NCBI RefSeq assembly: GCF_003148825.1
Contig: NZ_QGGZ01000003.1
Location: forward strand, 1 to 64,000
DNA length: 64,000 nucleotides
Direction: 5' to 3'
From: Streptomyces sp. CG 926
GTDB taxonomy: Bacteria; Actinomycetota; Actinomycetes; Streptomycetales; Streptomycetaceae
Shown here: positions 27,421 through 38,912 of the stretch, one piece after another
Position numbering within the stretch: the first letter of the stretch is position 1
How the letters are laid out: every line of letters starts with the position of its first letter
The notes under the pieces: model-generated
Told to the model about the DNA's origin: nothing
The model's database searches: none
What the model saw: the letters and a program-made list of their open reading frames with translations, nothing else
Position numbers and translations under genes: made by a program

Positions 27421-27462
27421 AAGGGGCGGCCCCGGGACTCTTCAGTCCCGGGGCCGCCCCTT
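27421..27462. terminator. Very strong intrinsic terminator of clpC
   Basis: AAGGGGCGGCCCCGGGACT (27421-27439) pairs with its exact complement (27444-27462) around a CTTC loop, a 19-bp perfect stem. On the clpC strand it follows the stop codon by 17 bases. It is the longest perfect stem noted in the window. Confidence 0.92.
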
Positions 27463-27479
27463 TTACCGCTCGGTCGCGC

Positions 27480-30005
<2,526 letters not shown>

Positions 30006-30467
30006 CGTTTATCGCTCCTCAGAGCGGTCGGGCAGTTCGGGGTCGGTCCCCGCCCTGTCCTTCCGCATGCTAGTCCCGTGGGGCGGGACAGCTCATTCCA
30101 ACTGCCGACATCCGTCCACGGCTCACCCCTGCATCAGCGGGAAAACCGGCTTGAACAGCCGACAACTGCTCCAACTCGATGGTGCGAGACGATGTTCCCG
30201 CAGGCCAGGCAGATACCCGTCATGCGTGTACGCCGACGGCGAACGCAAGCCCGTCAAATCAGCGTGTCGCCCCGATCCACTAGGAATGTCTTACCCGTAA
30301 GGACTGACACTCCATGCCGGTGGCACCGGTTCCCTCCGCTAAGGGCGAACACGGTTGCGTCCCGAATGCGGAGTCCGGAGTCCACGGATGTTTACGTTCC
30401 GCATGGTGATGAGTGCGGTGTGTCACATTGAGCGTAACCCGGAGGCGTTTCGGAAGTTGCTCCGGAC
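30006..30467. other. 462-base intergenic region between clpC and the SCO3374-like gene
   Basis: A divergent control region. It has a ribosome site for clpC at its left end, the ClgR-like repeat at 30228-30244, and is less GC-rich than its surroundings. I see no open frame that looks coding and no RNA gene. Confidence 0.6.
30228..30244. promoter_or_regulatory. ClgR-like inverted repeat upstream of clpC
   Basis: GTACGCC (30228-30234), GAC, GGCGAAC (30238-30244) is a near-perfect inverted repeat with one mismatch. ClgR, the activator of clp genes in Streptomyces and corynebacteria, binds GTTCGC/GCGAAC-type repeats. On the clpC strand TTGACG (30259-30254) lies just upstream of it. The match is by resemblance, and the distance to the clpC start (about 220 bases) is long. 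Confidence 0.45.
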
Positions 30468-31103
30468 ATGGCCGTCACCCTCCCGCCGCTCGCCGCCCCG
30501 CCGACCGTGCCTGTGCCCCGCCCGGCGCCGGAGGAGGACGCGGACGCCTCCTGGTACCGCAGAGTGCTCGGCTGGACCGTCACGGGCGGGCCGCCGGCCC
30601 AGCTCGTGACCGGGATCCGGTTCGACGTGCTGGAGCTGCCGTCCGACGCGGGCGCCGCGCTGCTGCGCAGGCCCGTCGCCACGGGCCCGGTGGCCCTGAT
30701 GGGGCGCCGGATGCGGTTCCTGGTGGCCGCGGGAAGCGCAGAGGAGCTGGACGGGCTGCTCGACTGGCTGGAGTGGGGCGGGGTCGCCCTCGATCTGACC
30801 GCCCTGGGTGCGGGTGGCCGGATCACCGCCCCGGTGCCGCCGGGGCAGGTCGTACGGGACGGGAGTCCCCGGGGGGCCGCCGTGTGGCTACGGCCCCCCG
30901 AGCAGGGGTGCGAGGCACTTCTGCCTGCCCTGTCCGGTCCCGGACAGGGTGCCGGTCCCGGGCGGGTGGGCGCCGGTCCCGATCTCGTGCGCCTGGTCTC
31001 CGCGGCGGCGACGGAATGCCACCGCGCGCGGCTCCGGCGCCGGACGCCCCCGCGGAGCGCCGTGGCCGGGCCTTGCCCGCGAGCCGGCCGGGTCAGTCCC
31101 TGA
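30468..31103 (+). CDS. SCO3374-family protein
   Basis: A 211-residue actinobacterial protein, apparently the family named after S. coelicolor SCO3374. The middle part (residues 29-140) reads WYRRVLGWTVTGGPPAQLV and FDVLELPSDAGAALLRR, a composition like the N-terminal part of the bifunctional primase/polymerase-type domains of Streptomyces, but no catalytic acidic pair is evident. The C-terminus is Gly/Pro/Arg-rich and may be disordered. It is a single gene divergent from clpC and convergent with lsr2, with 4 bases between the stops. Function unknown. Confidence 0.75.
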   Translation: MAVTLPPLAAPPTVPVPRPAPEEDADASWYRRVLGWTVTGGPPAQLVTGIRFDVLELPSDAGAALLRRPVATGPVALMGRRMRFLVAAGSAEELDGLLDWLEWGGVALDLTALGAGGRITAPVPPGQVVRDGSPRGAAVWLRPPEQGCEALLPALSGPGQGAGPGRVGAGPDLVRLVSAAATECHRARLRRRTPPRSAVAGPCPRAGRVSP

Positions 31104-31107
31104 CGGG

Positions 31108-31443
31108 TCAGCCCCGGTTCTCGTAGGCGTCGCGGATGTCCTGCGGTACGCGGCCGCGGTCGTTGACGCTGAGGCCCTGGGACTTCGCCCAGGCGCGGAT
31201 CTCCGCGGTGTCCGGGTTGCCGGACGCCACGGCCGTACGACCCTTGGCGCGACCGGTGGACGCGCGGCCACCGGTGCGGCGGCCGCCCTTGGTGTACGGG
31301 TCGAGCAGACCGCGGAGCTTTTCAGCGTTGGCGGTGGTGAGGTCGATCTCGTAGGTCTTGCCATCCAGAGCGAACGTCACCGTCTCGTCCGCCTCGCCAC
31401 CGTCGAGGTCGTCGACAAGAAGGACCTGAACCTTCTGTGCCAC
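31108..31443 (-). CDS. lsr2: Nucleoid-associated protein Lsr2
   Basis: A 111-residue actinobacterial H-NS-like silencer. The N-terminal dimerisation domain (MAQKVQVLLVDDLDGGEADE to about residue 50) and the C-terminal AT-hook-like DNA-binding domain with RGR at 96-98 are both complete, joined by a basic Gly/Arg-rich linker. It binds AT-rich, often foreign, DNA in the minor groove and silences specialised-metabolism genes. The GTG at 31443 has GAAAGGAA about 6 bases upstream. It is the last of a same-strand series blaI-argA-lsr2, but the 165-base AT-rich gap upstream suggests a promoter of its own, which Lsr2 may bind. Confidence 0.97.
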   Translation of the reverse strand: MAQKVQVLLVDDLDGGEADETVTFALDGKTYEIDLTTANAEKLRGLLDPYTKGGRRTGGRASTGRAKGRTAVASGNPDTAEIRAWAKSQGLSVNDRGRVPQDIRDAYENRG

Positions 31444-31608
31444 CGGGATTTCCTTTCATCGAAAAGCAGTACGCGGAAAGGAAACCGCTTTTGCCTGGAA
31501 AACACAAACCCCCGGGGAGAGGTTCGAGACCGCAACAGGGCGGGAAACGTACGCGATTCGGACATAGGCCACAGGGGGGCGGAGCACCGGAAAAGCTGGG
31601 GCCATCGA

Positions 31609-32139
31609 TCAGAGGTGCAGAAGCATCCGACTGTTGCCCAAGGTGTTCGGCTTCACTCGTTCGAGACCGAGGAACTCGGCGACGCCCTCGTCATAGGAAC
31701 GCAGCAGCTCCATGTAGACATCGGTCTTGACCGGGGTCTCGCCGATCTCGACGAAGCCGTGCTTCGCGAAGAACTCGACTTCGAAGGTGAGGCAGAAAAC
31801 CCGGCTCACACCGAGGGTGCGGGCGGTACGCAACAACTGCTCCAGCACCTGATGCCCGACTCCGGCACCCTTCAAGCCCCGGTCGACGGCGAGAGTGCGT
31901 ACTTCGGCAAGGTCTTCCCACATCACGTGGAGAGCGCCGCAGCCGACGACCTGACCGTCGGACTCGCGTTCCGCGACCCAGAACTCCTGGATGTCCTCGT
32001 AAAGCACGACCGGAGCTTTGTCGAGCAGGATCCGCTGCTCCACGTACTGGTCGAGGAGGCGGCGCAGCGCGGGAACATCACGCGTCCGGGCACGGCGGAT
32101 CGTCACTGTTTCTGCATGTGCAGTGGAAAACTCTCCCAT
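31609..32139 (-). CDS. argA: Amino-acid (glutamate) N-acetyltransferase
   Basis: GNAT enzyme of 176 residues strongly resembling mycobacterial Rv2747, which makes N-acetylglutamate for arginine synthesis. Shared stretches include TIRRARTRDVPALRRLLDQY, VVGCGALHVMWEDLAEVRTL, the acetyl-CoA loop LKGAGVGHQVL, and the C-terminal VKPNTLGNSRMLL. ATG at 32139 is chosen from the family start. It is 11 bases downstream of the BlaI-type gene and in the same operon, so it may be under its control. No other arg gene is nearby. Confidence 0.88.
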   Translation of the reverse strand: MGEFSTAHAETVTIRRARTRDVPALRRLLDQYVEQRILLDKAPVVLYEDIQEFWVAERESDGQVVGCGALHVMWEDLAEVRTLAVDRGLKGAGVGHQVLEQLLRTARTLGVSRVFCLTFEVEFFAKHGFVEIGETPVKTDVYMELLRSYDEGVAEFLGLERVKPNTLGNSRMLLHL

Positions 32140-32150
32140 GGCTGCGGACG

Positions 32151-32615
32151 TTATCGCCCCGGCTCCTGCGGGCGCTCGTCGGACTCCCCCTCGGCCACGG
32201 GCGGGGCGGCGGGTTCGGGAGCGGGTTCGGGGGCGGCGTCAGCGCCCGACCCGTCGTCGTACTGGACCACGCGCACGGCGTCGCGGAGGGCTTCCCGCTG
32301 TTCCGCGGACATCATGCCGAAGAAGGCCACGAGGGCGGCCGCGGGGTTGTCGCTCGTCGACCAGGCTTCGTTCATCAGTGCGGCCGAGTAGGCGGCGCGG
32401 GTGGAGACCGCCGTATATCGATAGGCGCGGCCTTCGGCTTCCCGGCGGACCCAGCCCTTCTGATGAAGATTGTCCATAACGGTCATGACCGTGGTGTACG
32501 CGATGGACCGTTCCTGCTGGAGGTCTTCCAGTACTTCTCGCACGGTGACCGGGCGGTTCCACTGCCACACCCGTGTCATGACGGCGTCTTCGAGTTCTCC
32601 CAAGGGGCGAGGCAC
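32151..32615 (-). CDS. BlaI/MecI/CopY-family transcriptional regulator
   Basis: A 154-residue winged-helix repressor. Residues 1-80 carry the family's DNA-binding domain (LGELEDAVMTRVWQW, SIAYTTVMTVMDNLHQKGWV, AYRYTAV), and the C-terminal dimerisation helix is followed by an acidic Pro/Ala-rich tail. Related proteins repress beta-lactamase, copper or envelope genes and are inactivated by a membrane peptidase of the BlaR1/HtpX type, none of which is adjacent here. The GTG at 32615 fits the conserved N-terminus. It leads the operon with argA. Confidence 0.92.
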   Translation of the reverse strand: MPRPLGELEDAVMTRVWQWNRPVTVREVLEDLQQERSIAYTTVMTVMDNLHQKGWVRREAEGRAYRYTAVSTRAAYSAALMNEAWSTSDNPAAALVAFFGMMSAEQREALRDAVRVVQYDDGSGADAAPEPAPEPAAPPVAEGESDERPQEPGR

Positions 32616-32680
32616 ACCAGCACGATAGTGCGGCTTGTGCGGAATTGCCCGACCACTCGCTCGGCCACGCGCAAGAAAAT

Positions 32681-32711
32681 CGGGCGCGCGGCCGGTGGAG
32701 CCGCGCGCCCG
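32681..32711 (-). terminator. Intrinsic terminator of the small membrane protein gene
   Basis: CGGGCGCGCGGC (32681-32692) pairs with GCCGCGCGCCCG (32700-32711). On the minus strand it is followed by ATTTTCTT, giving a T tract. Confidence 0.8.
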
Positions 32712-32717
32712 AGGGGC

Positions 32718-32882
32718 TTACTTCTGCTGCTGGGTGGCCTCGGCCCGGGCGAGCACGGCGTCGACCGCCGCGTCTTCCTTGGCCTTGTTGGAACCGCCCT
32801 GGCTCTTCACGATCGTCACGACGAGAGCGATGAAGAACGCGGCCATCACGAAGGGGGGCACGAGCGCGGAGACATAGTCCAT
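32718..32882 (-). CDS. Small single-pass membrane protein, 54 residues
   Basis: A short gene reading MDYVSALVPPFVMAAF at the start, with one membrane helix (about 7-25, LVPPFVMAAFFIALVVTIV), then a charged soluble tail (SQGGSNKAKEDAAVDAVLARA) ending in QQQK. Strong codon bias, a GGGG ribosome site 5 bases before the ATG, and its own hairpin-plus-T terminator support it as real. Such proteins are typical small conserved membrane proteins of actinobacteria. No function is known. Confidence 0.75.
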   Translation of the reverse strand: MDYVSALVPPFVMAAFFIALVVTIVKSQGGSNKAKEDAAVDAVLARAEATQQQK

Positions 32883-32896
32883 GCCCCACAGCGTAG

Positions 32897-33490
32897 CTAC
32901 CCGGCGGCCAGCCCGGCCTCCGGGGGCGGGGTGGGCTTGCGGCGCGGCGGGAACACCTCGCCAGGGGTCGGAATCGGCCGCTCCGGACGCGGCGGCTCCT
33001 TGGGCTGCGGGGCCGGGCGGGCCGGCTGGTCGTCCTTGTCCTTGCCGCCGGCCAGGGCCAGCAGCCGGGTCCGGGGCGCGGGGGCGGTGGACAGTCGTCT
33101 GCGTACGGAGCGCTCGGCGACCGTCCGGACCCGTTCCAGCAGCGCGGCGGCGACCGGATTGGCGCGGAGCGCGCGCAGGGCGGCGAGGTCGTCGGGCTCC
33201 GGTTCGTACCCGGCGGCCAGAGCGTCCTGCAGCAGTTCCAGGTAGCCGGAGAGGCTGCCGGGCAGGGCGCCTCGGTAGCGGACGAGGTCGGCGAGGAGGA
33301 ACGCTCTGAGCCGGCTCGCCTCCTGGACCGCTTCGTCCACCGACTGCGCGAGACGCAGGCAGTCCTGGACCTCCTCGGCCGCCAGGGGGGCCGAGGAGGA
33401 CTGAAGGGCGTGGGCGAGGAGGCGCCTGAGCAGGTGCAGCTCAGCGGCACTGAACGCCATGCCGCCGCGGGATCCGTAGGGCGTGGGCAT
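32897..33490 (-). CDS. Conserved hypothetical protein with Pro-rich tail
   Basis: A 197-residue protein. The N-terminal half is helical (AAELHLLRRLLAHALQ, EEVQDCLRLAQSVDEAVQEA, SGYLELLQDALAAGYEPEPD), and the second half contains ALLERVRTVAERSVRRRL followed by a Pro/Arg-rich tail. No membrane segment or signal peptide. I do not recognise it. The ATG at 33490 is the longest plausible start (MPTPYGSRGGMAF); a second ATG lies 10 codons later. No ribosome site is visible for either. Confidence 0.7.
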   Translation of the reverse strand: MPTPYGSRGGMAFSAAELHLLRRLLAHALQSSSAPLAAEEVQDCLRLAQSVDEAVQEASRLRAFLLADLVRYRGALPGSLSGYLELLQDALAAGYEPEPDDLAALRALRANPVAAALLERVRTVAERSVRRRLSTAPAPRTRLLALAGGKDKDDQPARPAPQPKEPPRPERPIPTPGEVFPPRRKPTPPPEAGLAAG

Positions 33491-33599
33491 GGGCCGAAGA
33501 TACGCGCTAATCGGACAAAATCCCCTGATCGCGGGCGCGGCGCGCTCGGCGGGTCCCTCTGCCGGTCCCTTTCGGCCGGTCTCTTTCGGCCGGCCTCCG

Positions 33600-33785
33600 T
33601 CAGCCGGTCTCTTTGACCGCTCGCAGGAAGTCGGCCCAGGCCGCCTGGGTGGTGGCCAGTACGAGGTGGGCGGGGTCGGCGCGGTCGGCGACCTTGACGA
33701 GGGCCCCGGGGGCGGTGGCGACGTAGACGCAGGCGTCGCCCTCACTGCAGAACGAGGACTTCCGCCACGCGGGCTGAGTGGTCAT
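33600..33785 (-). CDS. Orphan DUF397 protein
   Basis: A 61-residue DUF397 protein, with the family pattern WRKSSFCSEGDACVYVA at the start and a C-terminal WADFLRAVKETG. In Streptomyces these small proteins usually sit next to a helix-turn-helix XRE regulator as a Bld/WhiJ-like pair. No such partner is within this window, so it is an orphan copy. The ATG at 33785 has GGAG about 7 bases upstream. Confidence 0.9.
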   Translation of the reverse strand: MTTQPAWRKSSFCSEGDACVYVATAPGALVKVADRADPAHLVLATTQAAWADFLRAVKETG

Positions 33786-33949
33786 GGTGTCTCCTCCGGG
33801 CGCGGTGGCCGGTAATTGCCGTCAATGACGGTAACGCCGTGGCCGGTCCGCGCCGGTGACTTTCGGGAATTCAGCGTTTCGCCGCCGCTTCCTTCCCTGG
33901 GGGTGTGCGGGTGCGGGTACCGCCGCGCGGGGGCCTGTCCCCGACCCGC

Positions 33950-34009
33950 CCCTTCCCGAAACCGGGCTCTGCCCGGACCCGCGCCTCAAACGCCGGCGCG
34001 GCTTGGTTT
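33950..34009 (-). repeat. Streptomyces interspersed palindromic repeat (REP-like)
   Basis: On the minus strand, immediately after the aldolase stop, AAGCCGCGCCGGCGTTTGAG and then GGGTCCGGGCAGAGCCCGG match a short repeat I recall as scattered in hundreds of copies between Streptomyces genes. The second half is a hairpin. It sits directly after a stop codon, its usual place. One copy is seen here. Confidence 0.65.
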
Positions 34010-35140
34010 TCAGATCCGGGCCACGAAGGAGGAGACCGCTTCGTGGACGTCCGACTCCGTCCAGGACAGGCCCGGAGACGTGATTTCCAGTTCGGTCACC
34101 GCCAGGCCCGGCGGGCCCTCGGCGGACCAGCGGCGGAAGAGGACCGTGCCCGTCTCCTCGGCCTGTCGCAGGCCCGCCTCCGTCAGCCGGTCCGGCTCGT
34201 ACGGGAGCCACACCTGGAACTGGTGGGTGTGCGGCTCCTCCGGGTGGACCCGGGCCCACGGAACCCCCGAGTCCGCGAAGGCCGAGCGCAGCGCCCCCGC
34301 CACCATCCGCGCCTGCGCCACGTAGGACGGCAGCCGCGGCAGCTCCCGTTCCAGTCCGGCCAGCGCCGACAGGGCCTGCGGGAACTGCCGGAAGATCTGG
34401 CCGCCGTAGCGGTGCCGCCAGACCCTGGTCTCCTCCACGAACGTCCGCGGCCCCGCCAGCGCCGCCCCGCTCAGGCCGCCGAGCGACTTGTAGAACGAGA
34501 CGTACACCGAGTCCGCCAGGCCCGCGATCTCCGGCAGGGTGCGCCCGAAGTGGACGGTGGACTCCCACAGCCGGGCACCGTCGAAGTGGACGACCGCGTC
34601 CCGCTCCCGGGCCGCCTCGGTGAGCGCCTCCAGCTCCTCCCAGGTGGGCAGCAGGAAGCCGGCGTCGCGCAGCGGCAGCTCCACCATCAGCGTCCCGAAG
34701 GGCTCCCGCAGGGCCTCCACGTCCGCGGCGGACGGCTGGCGGGCCTCCGTCGTCGGGTGCGTCACCCGCAGTCCGGAGACGGCCGACAGCGCCTCCCCCT
34801 CCCAGCGCTCCGGATGGCTCATCGGGTGCAGCGCCACCACCGGGTTCCCGGTCCGGCCCGCCCAACAGCGCAGCGCGATCTGCTGCGCCATCGTGCCGCT
34901 GGGGAAGAACGCCGCGTCCTCGGTCCCCAGCAGCTCGGCGACCTTGGCCTCCAGCGCGGCGACCACGCCGTCGCCGTAGACGTCGGCCGGCCCGTCCATC
35001 TCGTACGGGGCTTCGGCGAGCGAGCCGAGCAGCTCCCCCACGGTCGGCTCCAGCAGGCTGCGGGAGAGCTTGCGCTCCGCCCCTCGCCAGGCCGCGACCA
35101 GCCGCTTCGTACGTTCGGTGTCCTCGCTGTCGTCACTCAT
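34010..35140 (-). CDS. Threonine aldolase family / beta-eliminating lyase
   Basis: PLP-dependent fold-type I enzyme, 376 residues. Motifs are SGTMAQ (81-86, phosphate binding), HFDGAR (185-190, D187 contacts PLP) and the Schiff-base lysine K218 in SFYKSLGG. Members cleave threonine or related beta-hydroxy amino acids into glycine and an aldehyde. The unusual length of the first 45 residues and the LPSYVAQARM section place it in the actinobacterial branch, so the exact substrate is uncertain. ATG at 35140 is supported by start-context and lack of coding signal before it. It is divergent from the panC operon. Confidence 0.9.
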   Translation of the reverse strand: MSDDSEDTERTKRLVAAWRGAERKLSRSLLEPTVGELLGSLAEAPYEMDGPADVYGDGVVAALEAKVAELLGTEDAAFFPSGTMAQQIALRCWAGRTGNPVVALHPMSHPERWEGEALSAVSGLRVTHPTTEARQPSAADVEALREPFGTLMVELPLRDAGFLLPTWEELEALTEAARERDAVVHFDGARLWESTVHFGRTLPEIAGLADSVYVSFYKSLGGLSGAALAGPRTFVEETRVWRHRYGGQIFRQFPQALSALAGLERELPRLPSYVAQARMVAGALRSAFADSGVPWARVHPEEPHTHQFQVWLPYEPDRLTEAGLRQAEETGTVLFRRWSAEGPPGLAVTELEITSPGLSWTESDVHEAVSSFVARI

Positions 35141-35251
35141 GGCAAAGATCCTCGCTCCACTCGCCGCCGACCGGCCAACTGCCCCAGGAGCTAGCATGGC
35201 GGCGTATCGTCCGGTACCCCCCGCGGACTGGAACGGAAGGGCCCTCCCCGC

Positions 35252-36163
35252 GTGAATCCATCACAGCAGCCACGCCCTGCCCGGCTCGCCGTCGGCGTCG
35301 TCGGAGCCGGCCGCGTCGGCCCCGCGCTGGCGTGTGCGCTCCAGCAGGCCGGGCACCGGCCCGTCGCCGTCTCCGGAGTCTCCGACACGTCCGTGCGCCG
35401 GGCCGCGCGGATGCTGCCCGATGTGCCGCTCGTACCGCCCGCCCAGGTGTTGGAGCTGGCCGACCTGGTGCTCCTGACCGTCCCCGACGACGCGCTGCCG
35501 TCCCTGGTGGAGGGCCTCGCCGAGACCGGCGCGGTCCGGCCCGGACAGCTCCTGGTGCACACCTCCGGCCGGTACGGGACCGCCGTGCTCGACCCCGCGC
35601 GCCGCGCGGGCGCCCTCCCGCTGGCCCTGCACCCGGCGATGACCTTCACCGGCACCGAGGTGGACGTGCAGCGGCTCGCGGGCTGCTCCTTCGGCGTCAC
35701 CGCCCCCGACGAGCTGCGCCTGGCCGCGGAGGCCCTGGTCATCGAGATGGGCGGGGAGCCCGAGTGGATCGCGGAGGAGAACCGTCCGCTCTACCACGCG
35801 GCCCTGGCCCTCGGCGCGAACCACCTGGTCACCCTGGTCGCCCAGTCGATGGAGCTGCTGGCGAAGGCCGGGGTGGAGCACCCCGACCGGATGCTGGGCC
35901 CGCTGCTCGGCGCGGCCCTCGACAACGCCCTGCGCTCCGGTGACGCCGCCCTGACCGGACCGGTGGCCCGCGGGGACGCCGGTACGGTCGCCGCGCACGT
36001 CTCGGAGCTGCGCCGGCACGCGCCGGCCGCGGTCTCCGGCTACCTGGCGATGGCCCGCACCACCGCGGACCGGGCCCTCGCCCACGGTCTGCTCAAGCCC
36101 GAACTCGCCGAGGACCTGCTCGGTGTGCTCGCCGACACGGAGTCCGACGGAGGCGACCGGTGA
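35252..36163 (+). CDS. Rossmann-fold DUF2520 oxidoreductase in a pantothenate operon
   Basis: A 303-residue protein with a dinucleotide-binding motif GAGRVGPAL (18-26), a Rossmann domain to about residue 150 and a helical C-terminal DUF2520 domain, the architecture of ketopantoate-reductase-like and other short-chain NAD(P) enzymes. The family is also found beside panC in Mycobacterium (Rv3603c). Because panE is not seen, it is a candidate for NADPH-dependent ketopantoate reduction, but this is inference from position. The GTG at 35252 starts the operon; its stop overlaps panC (GTGA). Confidence 0.85.
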   Translation: MNPSQQPRPARLAVGVVGAGRVGPALACALQQAGHRPVAVSGVSDTSVRRAARMLPDVPLVPPAQVLELADLVLLTVPDDALPSLVEGLAETGAVRPGQLLVHTSGRYGTAVLDPARRAGALPLALHPAMTFTGTEVDVQRLAGCSFGVTAPDELRLAAEALVIEMGGEPEWIAEENRPLYHAALALGANHLVTLVAQSMELLAKAGVEHPDRMLGPLLGAALDNALRSGDAALTGPVARGDAGTVAAHVSELRRHAPAAVSGYLAMARTTADRALAHGLLKPELAEDLLGVLADTESDGGDR

Positions 36164-37164
36164 CCGACCTGCTGCTGCACACCGCCGAGGAGCTGCACAA
36201 GCTGTCGCGCACCGGCCGCCGGGCCGTGGTGATGACCATGGGCGCCCTGCACGAGGGCCACGCCACCTTGATCCGCACGGCCCGCGAACTGGCCGGCCCC
36301 CAGGGGCAGGTCGTGGTCACCGTCTTCGTCAACCCCCTGCAGTTCGGGGCCGGCGAGGACCTCGACCGCTACCCGCGCACCCTCGACGCGGACCTGGTGA
36401 TCGCCGAAGAGGCGGGCGCCGACGCGGTGTTCGCCCCCGCCGTCGACGAGGTCTACCCGGGCGGCGACCCGCAGGTGCGTATCACCGCCGGCCCGATGGG
36501 CGAGCGCCTCGAAGGGGCCACCCGCCCCGGGCACTTCGACGGCATGCTGACCGTCGTCGCCAAGCTGCTCCACCTCACCCGCCCCGACCTGGCGCTCTTC
36601 GGCCAGAAGGACGCGCAGCAACTGGCGCTGATCCGGCGGATGGTGACCGACCTGAACTTCCCCGTCGAGGTGGTCGGCGTACCGACCGTCCGCGAGGAGG
36701 ACGGGCTCGCGCTGTCGTCCCGCAACCGCTACCTCTCCACCGCCGAGCGGCACACCGCCCTGGCCCTGTCCCGCGCCCTGTTCGCCGGTCGCGACCGGCT
36801 CGCCGCGCAGGCCGCGCTGCGCGCCCGCGCCGAGGCCTCCCCGGCCAGCGACGAGCGGGCCACCGCCCTGGCCCGGCTCGGCGAGATCCGCGCCTCCGCC
36901 GACGCGCACGCCGTGTCGGCGGCCGTCTCCACGGCCGGCTCCGGACTGCCGGACGCCGTACGGGCCGCCGCGCTGCACATCCTGGACGAGGCGGGCCGGC
37001 ACGAGCCGCCACTCGTACTGGACTACCTGGCGCTGGTGGACCCGCTGGACTTCACCGAGACCGGATCGGACTTCACCGGGCGGGCCGTGCTGGCCGTCGC
37101 CGCGAAGGTGGGCGCGACCCGACTGATCGACAACATCCCATTGGAATTCGGAGCACACTCGTGA
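36160..37164 (+). CDS. panC: Pantothenate synthetase
   Basis: Joins pantoate and beta-alanine with ATP, the last step of pantothenate (CoA precursor) synthesis. The 334-residue protein has the adenylate-forming HIGH motif in MGALHEGH (27-34), the substrate-binding VFVNPLQFG and FGQKDAQQ segments and the KMSKS-like SSRNRYLS. An Ala-rich insertion of about 50 residues (228-275) makes it longer than the typical 290 residues. The GTG at 36160 overlaps the previous stop, and its own stop overlaps nadB (GTGA). The operon therefore joins CoA and NAD precursor synthesis. Confidence 0.96.
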   Translation: MTDLLLHTAEELHKLSRTGRRAVVMTMGALHEGHATLIRTARELAGPQGQVVVTVFVNPLQFGAGEDLDRYPRTLDADLVIAEEAGADAVFAPAVDEVYPGGDPQVRITAGPMGERLEGATRPGHFDGMLTVVAKLLHLTRPDLALFGQKDAQQLALIRRMVTDLNFPVEVVGVPTVREEDGLALSSRNRYLSTAERHTALALSRALFAGRDRLAAQAALRARAEASPASDERATALARLGEIRASADAHAVSAAVSTAGSGLPDAVRAAALHILDEAGRHEPPLVLDYLALVDPLDFTETGSDFTGRAVLAVAAKVGATRLIDNIPLEFGAHS

Positions 37165-38912
37165 GCACACCGGGCAGAGGCATCCCGTCGGGCGGGGCAG
37201 GCGCGGGCACCGGCATACGGCTGCACGCACCGGCCCCCGGCTGGTCCCTCGACGCCGACGTCGTGGTCGTCGGTTCCGGCGTGGCGGGTCTGACCGCCGC
37301 GCTGCGCTGCGCCGCCGGGGGCCGCCGTACGGTCGTGGTCACCAAGGCCCGGCTCGACGACGGATCCACCCGCTGGGCCCAGGGCGGGATCGCCGCGGCC
37401 CTCGGCGAGGGCGACACCCCCGAGCAGCACCTCGACGACACCCTGGTCGCCGGTGCGGGCCTGTGCGACGAGGAGGCCGTCCGGCTGCTCGTCACCGAGG
37501 GTCCCGACGCGGTACGGCGGCTGATGGCCACCGGCGCGGTCTTCGACACCTCCACCGAGACCGGCGAGATAGAACTGACCCGCGAGGGCGGGCACCACCG
37601 CCGCCGGATCGCGCACGCGGGCGGCGACGCCACCGGCGCCGAGATCTCCCGGGCGCTCGTCGAGGCCGTCCAGGCCGCGGGCATCGAGACCGTGGAGAAC
37701 GCCCTCGTCCTGGACCTGCTGCAGGACGCCGAGGGCCGTACGGCCGGTGTCACCCTGCACGTCATGGGCGAGGGCCAGCACGACGGGGTCGGCGCCGTGC
37801 ACGCGCCCGCCGTGATCCTCGCGACCGGCGGTATGGGCCAGGTCTTCTCCGCGACCACCAACCCGTCGGTGTCCACCGGGGACGGCGTGGCGCTGGCGCT
37901 GCGGGCCGGCGCCGAGGTCTCCGACCTCGAATTCGTGCAGTTCCACCCGACGGTGCTCTTCCTCGGCCCGGACGCCGAGGGCCAGCAGCCGCTGGTGTCG
38001 GAGGCGGTCCGGGGCGAGGGCGCGTACCTCGTCGACGCGGACGGCGTGCGCTTCATGCAGGGGCAGCACGAGCTCGCCGAGCTGGCGCCCCGCGACATCG
38101 TCGCCAAGGGCATCATGCGCCGCATGCAGGAGCAGGGCGCGCAGCACATGTACCTCGACGCCCGGCACTTCGGCGCGCGGATGTGGGAGCAGCGCTTCCC
38201 GACCATCCTGGCCGCCTGCCGCTCGCACGGCATCGACCCGGTGACCGAGCCGATCCCGGTGGCGCCCGCCGCGCACTACGCGTCCGGCGGCGTCCGGACC
38301 GACCTGCACGGGCGGACCACGGTCCCCGGCCTGTACGCCTGCGGCGAGGTCGCCTGCACCGGTGTGCACGGCGCGAACCGGCTGGCCTCCAACTCCCTGC
38401 TGGAGGGGCTGGTCTTCGCCGAGCGGATCGCCGAGGACATCGTCGCCGAGCGCGCCGCCGGCAGCGGGCCGGGCATACCGGTCCCGGCGACCGGTCCGCT
38501 GCAGCCCGGCGCGGCCCGGTTCGAGGTCCAGCGGATCATGACGGAGGGCGCGGGCGTGCTCCGCTCCGCCGATTCGCTCAGCGCCGCGGCCGAAGCCCTC
38601 GAAGCGCTGTACGCCACCGCCCTGAACGACCTGGAAGCGCACGGCAAGACCGCCGAGCCGGGCGTGGACACCTGGGAGGCCACGAACCTGCTGTGCGTGG
38701 CGCGGGTCCTGGTCGCCGCGGCGCAGCGACGGGTGGAGACCCGCGGCTGCCACTGGCGCGAGGACCACCCCGAGCGGGACGATGCGCACTGGCGGCGCCA
38801 TCTCGTCGTCCGGCTCTCGGCGACCGAGAAGCGCGCGCTGGTCGTCGTACCCACCGACTCCGCGGACTTCCCGTCCGTGCACCCCCTGAGCAACCCGAGC
38901 CTGGAGCAGTGA
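37161..38912 (+). CDS. nadB: L-aspartate oxidase
   Basis: FAD enzyme that oxidises aspartate to iminoaspartate, the first step of de novo NAD synthesis. The 583-residue protein has the FAD site [14 protein letters not shown] near residue 35, the succinate-dehydrogenase-like active-site elements [17 protein letters not shown] and [11 protein letters not shown], and the C-terminal helical bundle. Its start at GTG 37161 overlaps the panC stop. The next enzyme, nadA, is not in the operon; nadC follows directly. Confidence 0.95.
   Translation: MSTPGRGIPSGGAGAGTGIRLHAPAPGWSLDADVVVVGSGVAGLTAALRCAAGGRRTVVVTKARLDDGSTRWAQGGIAAALGEGDTPEQHLDDTLVAGAGLCDEEAVRLLVTEGPDAVRRLMATGAVFDTSTETGEIELTREGGHHRRRIAHAGGDATGAEISRALVEAVQAAGIETVENALVLDLLQDAEGRTAGVTLHVMGEGQHDGVGAVHAPAVILATGGMGQVFSATTNPSVSTGDGVALALRAGAEVSDLEFVQFHPTVLFLGPDAEGQQPLVSEAVRGEGAYLVDADGVRFMQGQHELAELAPRDIVAKGIMRRMQEQGAQHMYLDARHFGARMWEQRFPTILAACRSHGIDPVTEPIPVAPAAHYASGGVRTDLHGRTTVPGLYACGEVACTGVHGANRLASNSLLEGLVFAERIAEDIVAERAAGSGPGIPVPATGPLQPGAARFEVQRIMTEGAGVLRSADSLSAAAEALEALYATALNDLEAHGKTAEPGVDTWEATNLLCVARVLVAAAQRRVETRGCHWREDHPERDDAHWRRHLVVRLSATEKRALVVVPTDSADFPSVHPLSNPSLEQ

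Larger units (their letters stand above)
26903..27479. other. 577-base non-coding interval between M23 and clpC
   Basis: Apart from the structured leader at 26937-27071 and the clpC terminator at 27421-27462, I see no gene. The stretch 27072-27170 should carry the M23 promoter, but no near-consensus -35/-10 pair is evident. The part 27290-27420 is very GC-rich with many CCG runs and no convincing reading frame. Confidence 0.6.

Noticed and set aside
32681..32720. CRISPR-like or riboswitch hairpin
   Set aside because: It is a single terminator hairpin with a T tract after a small gene.
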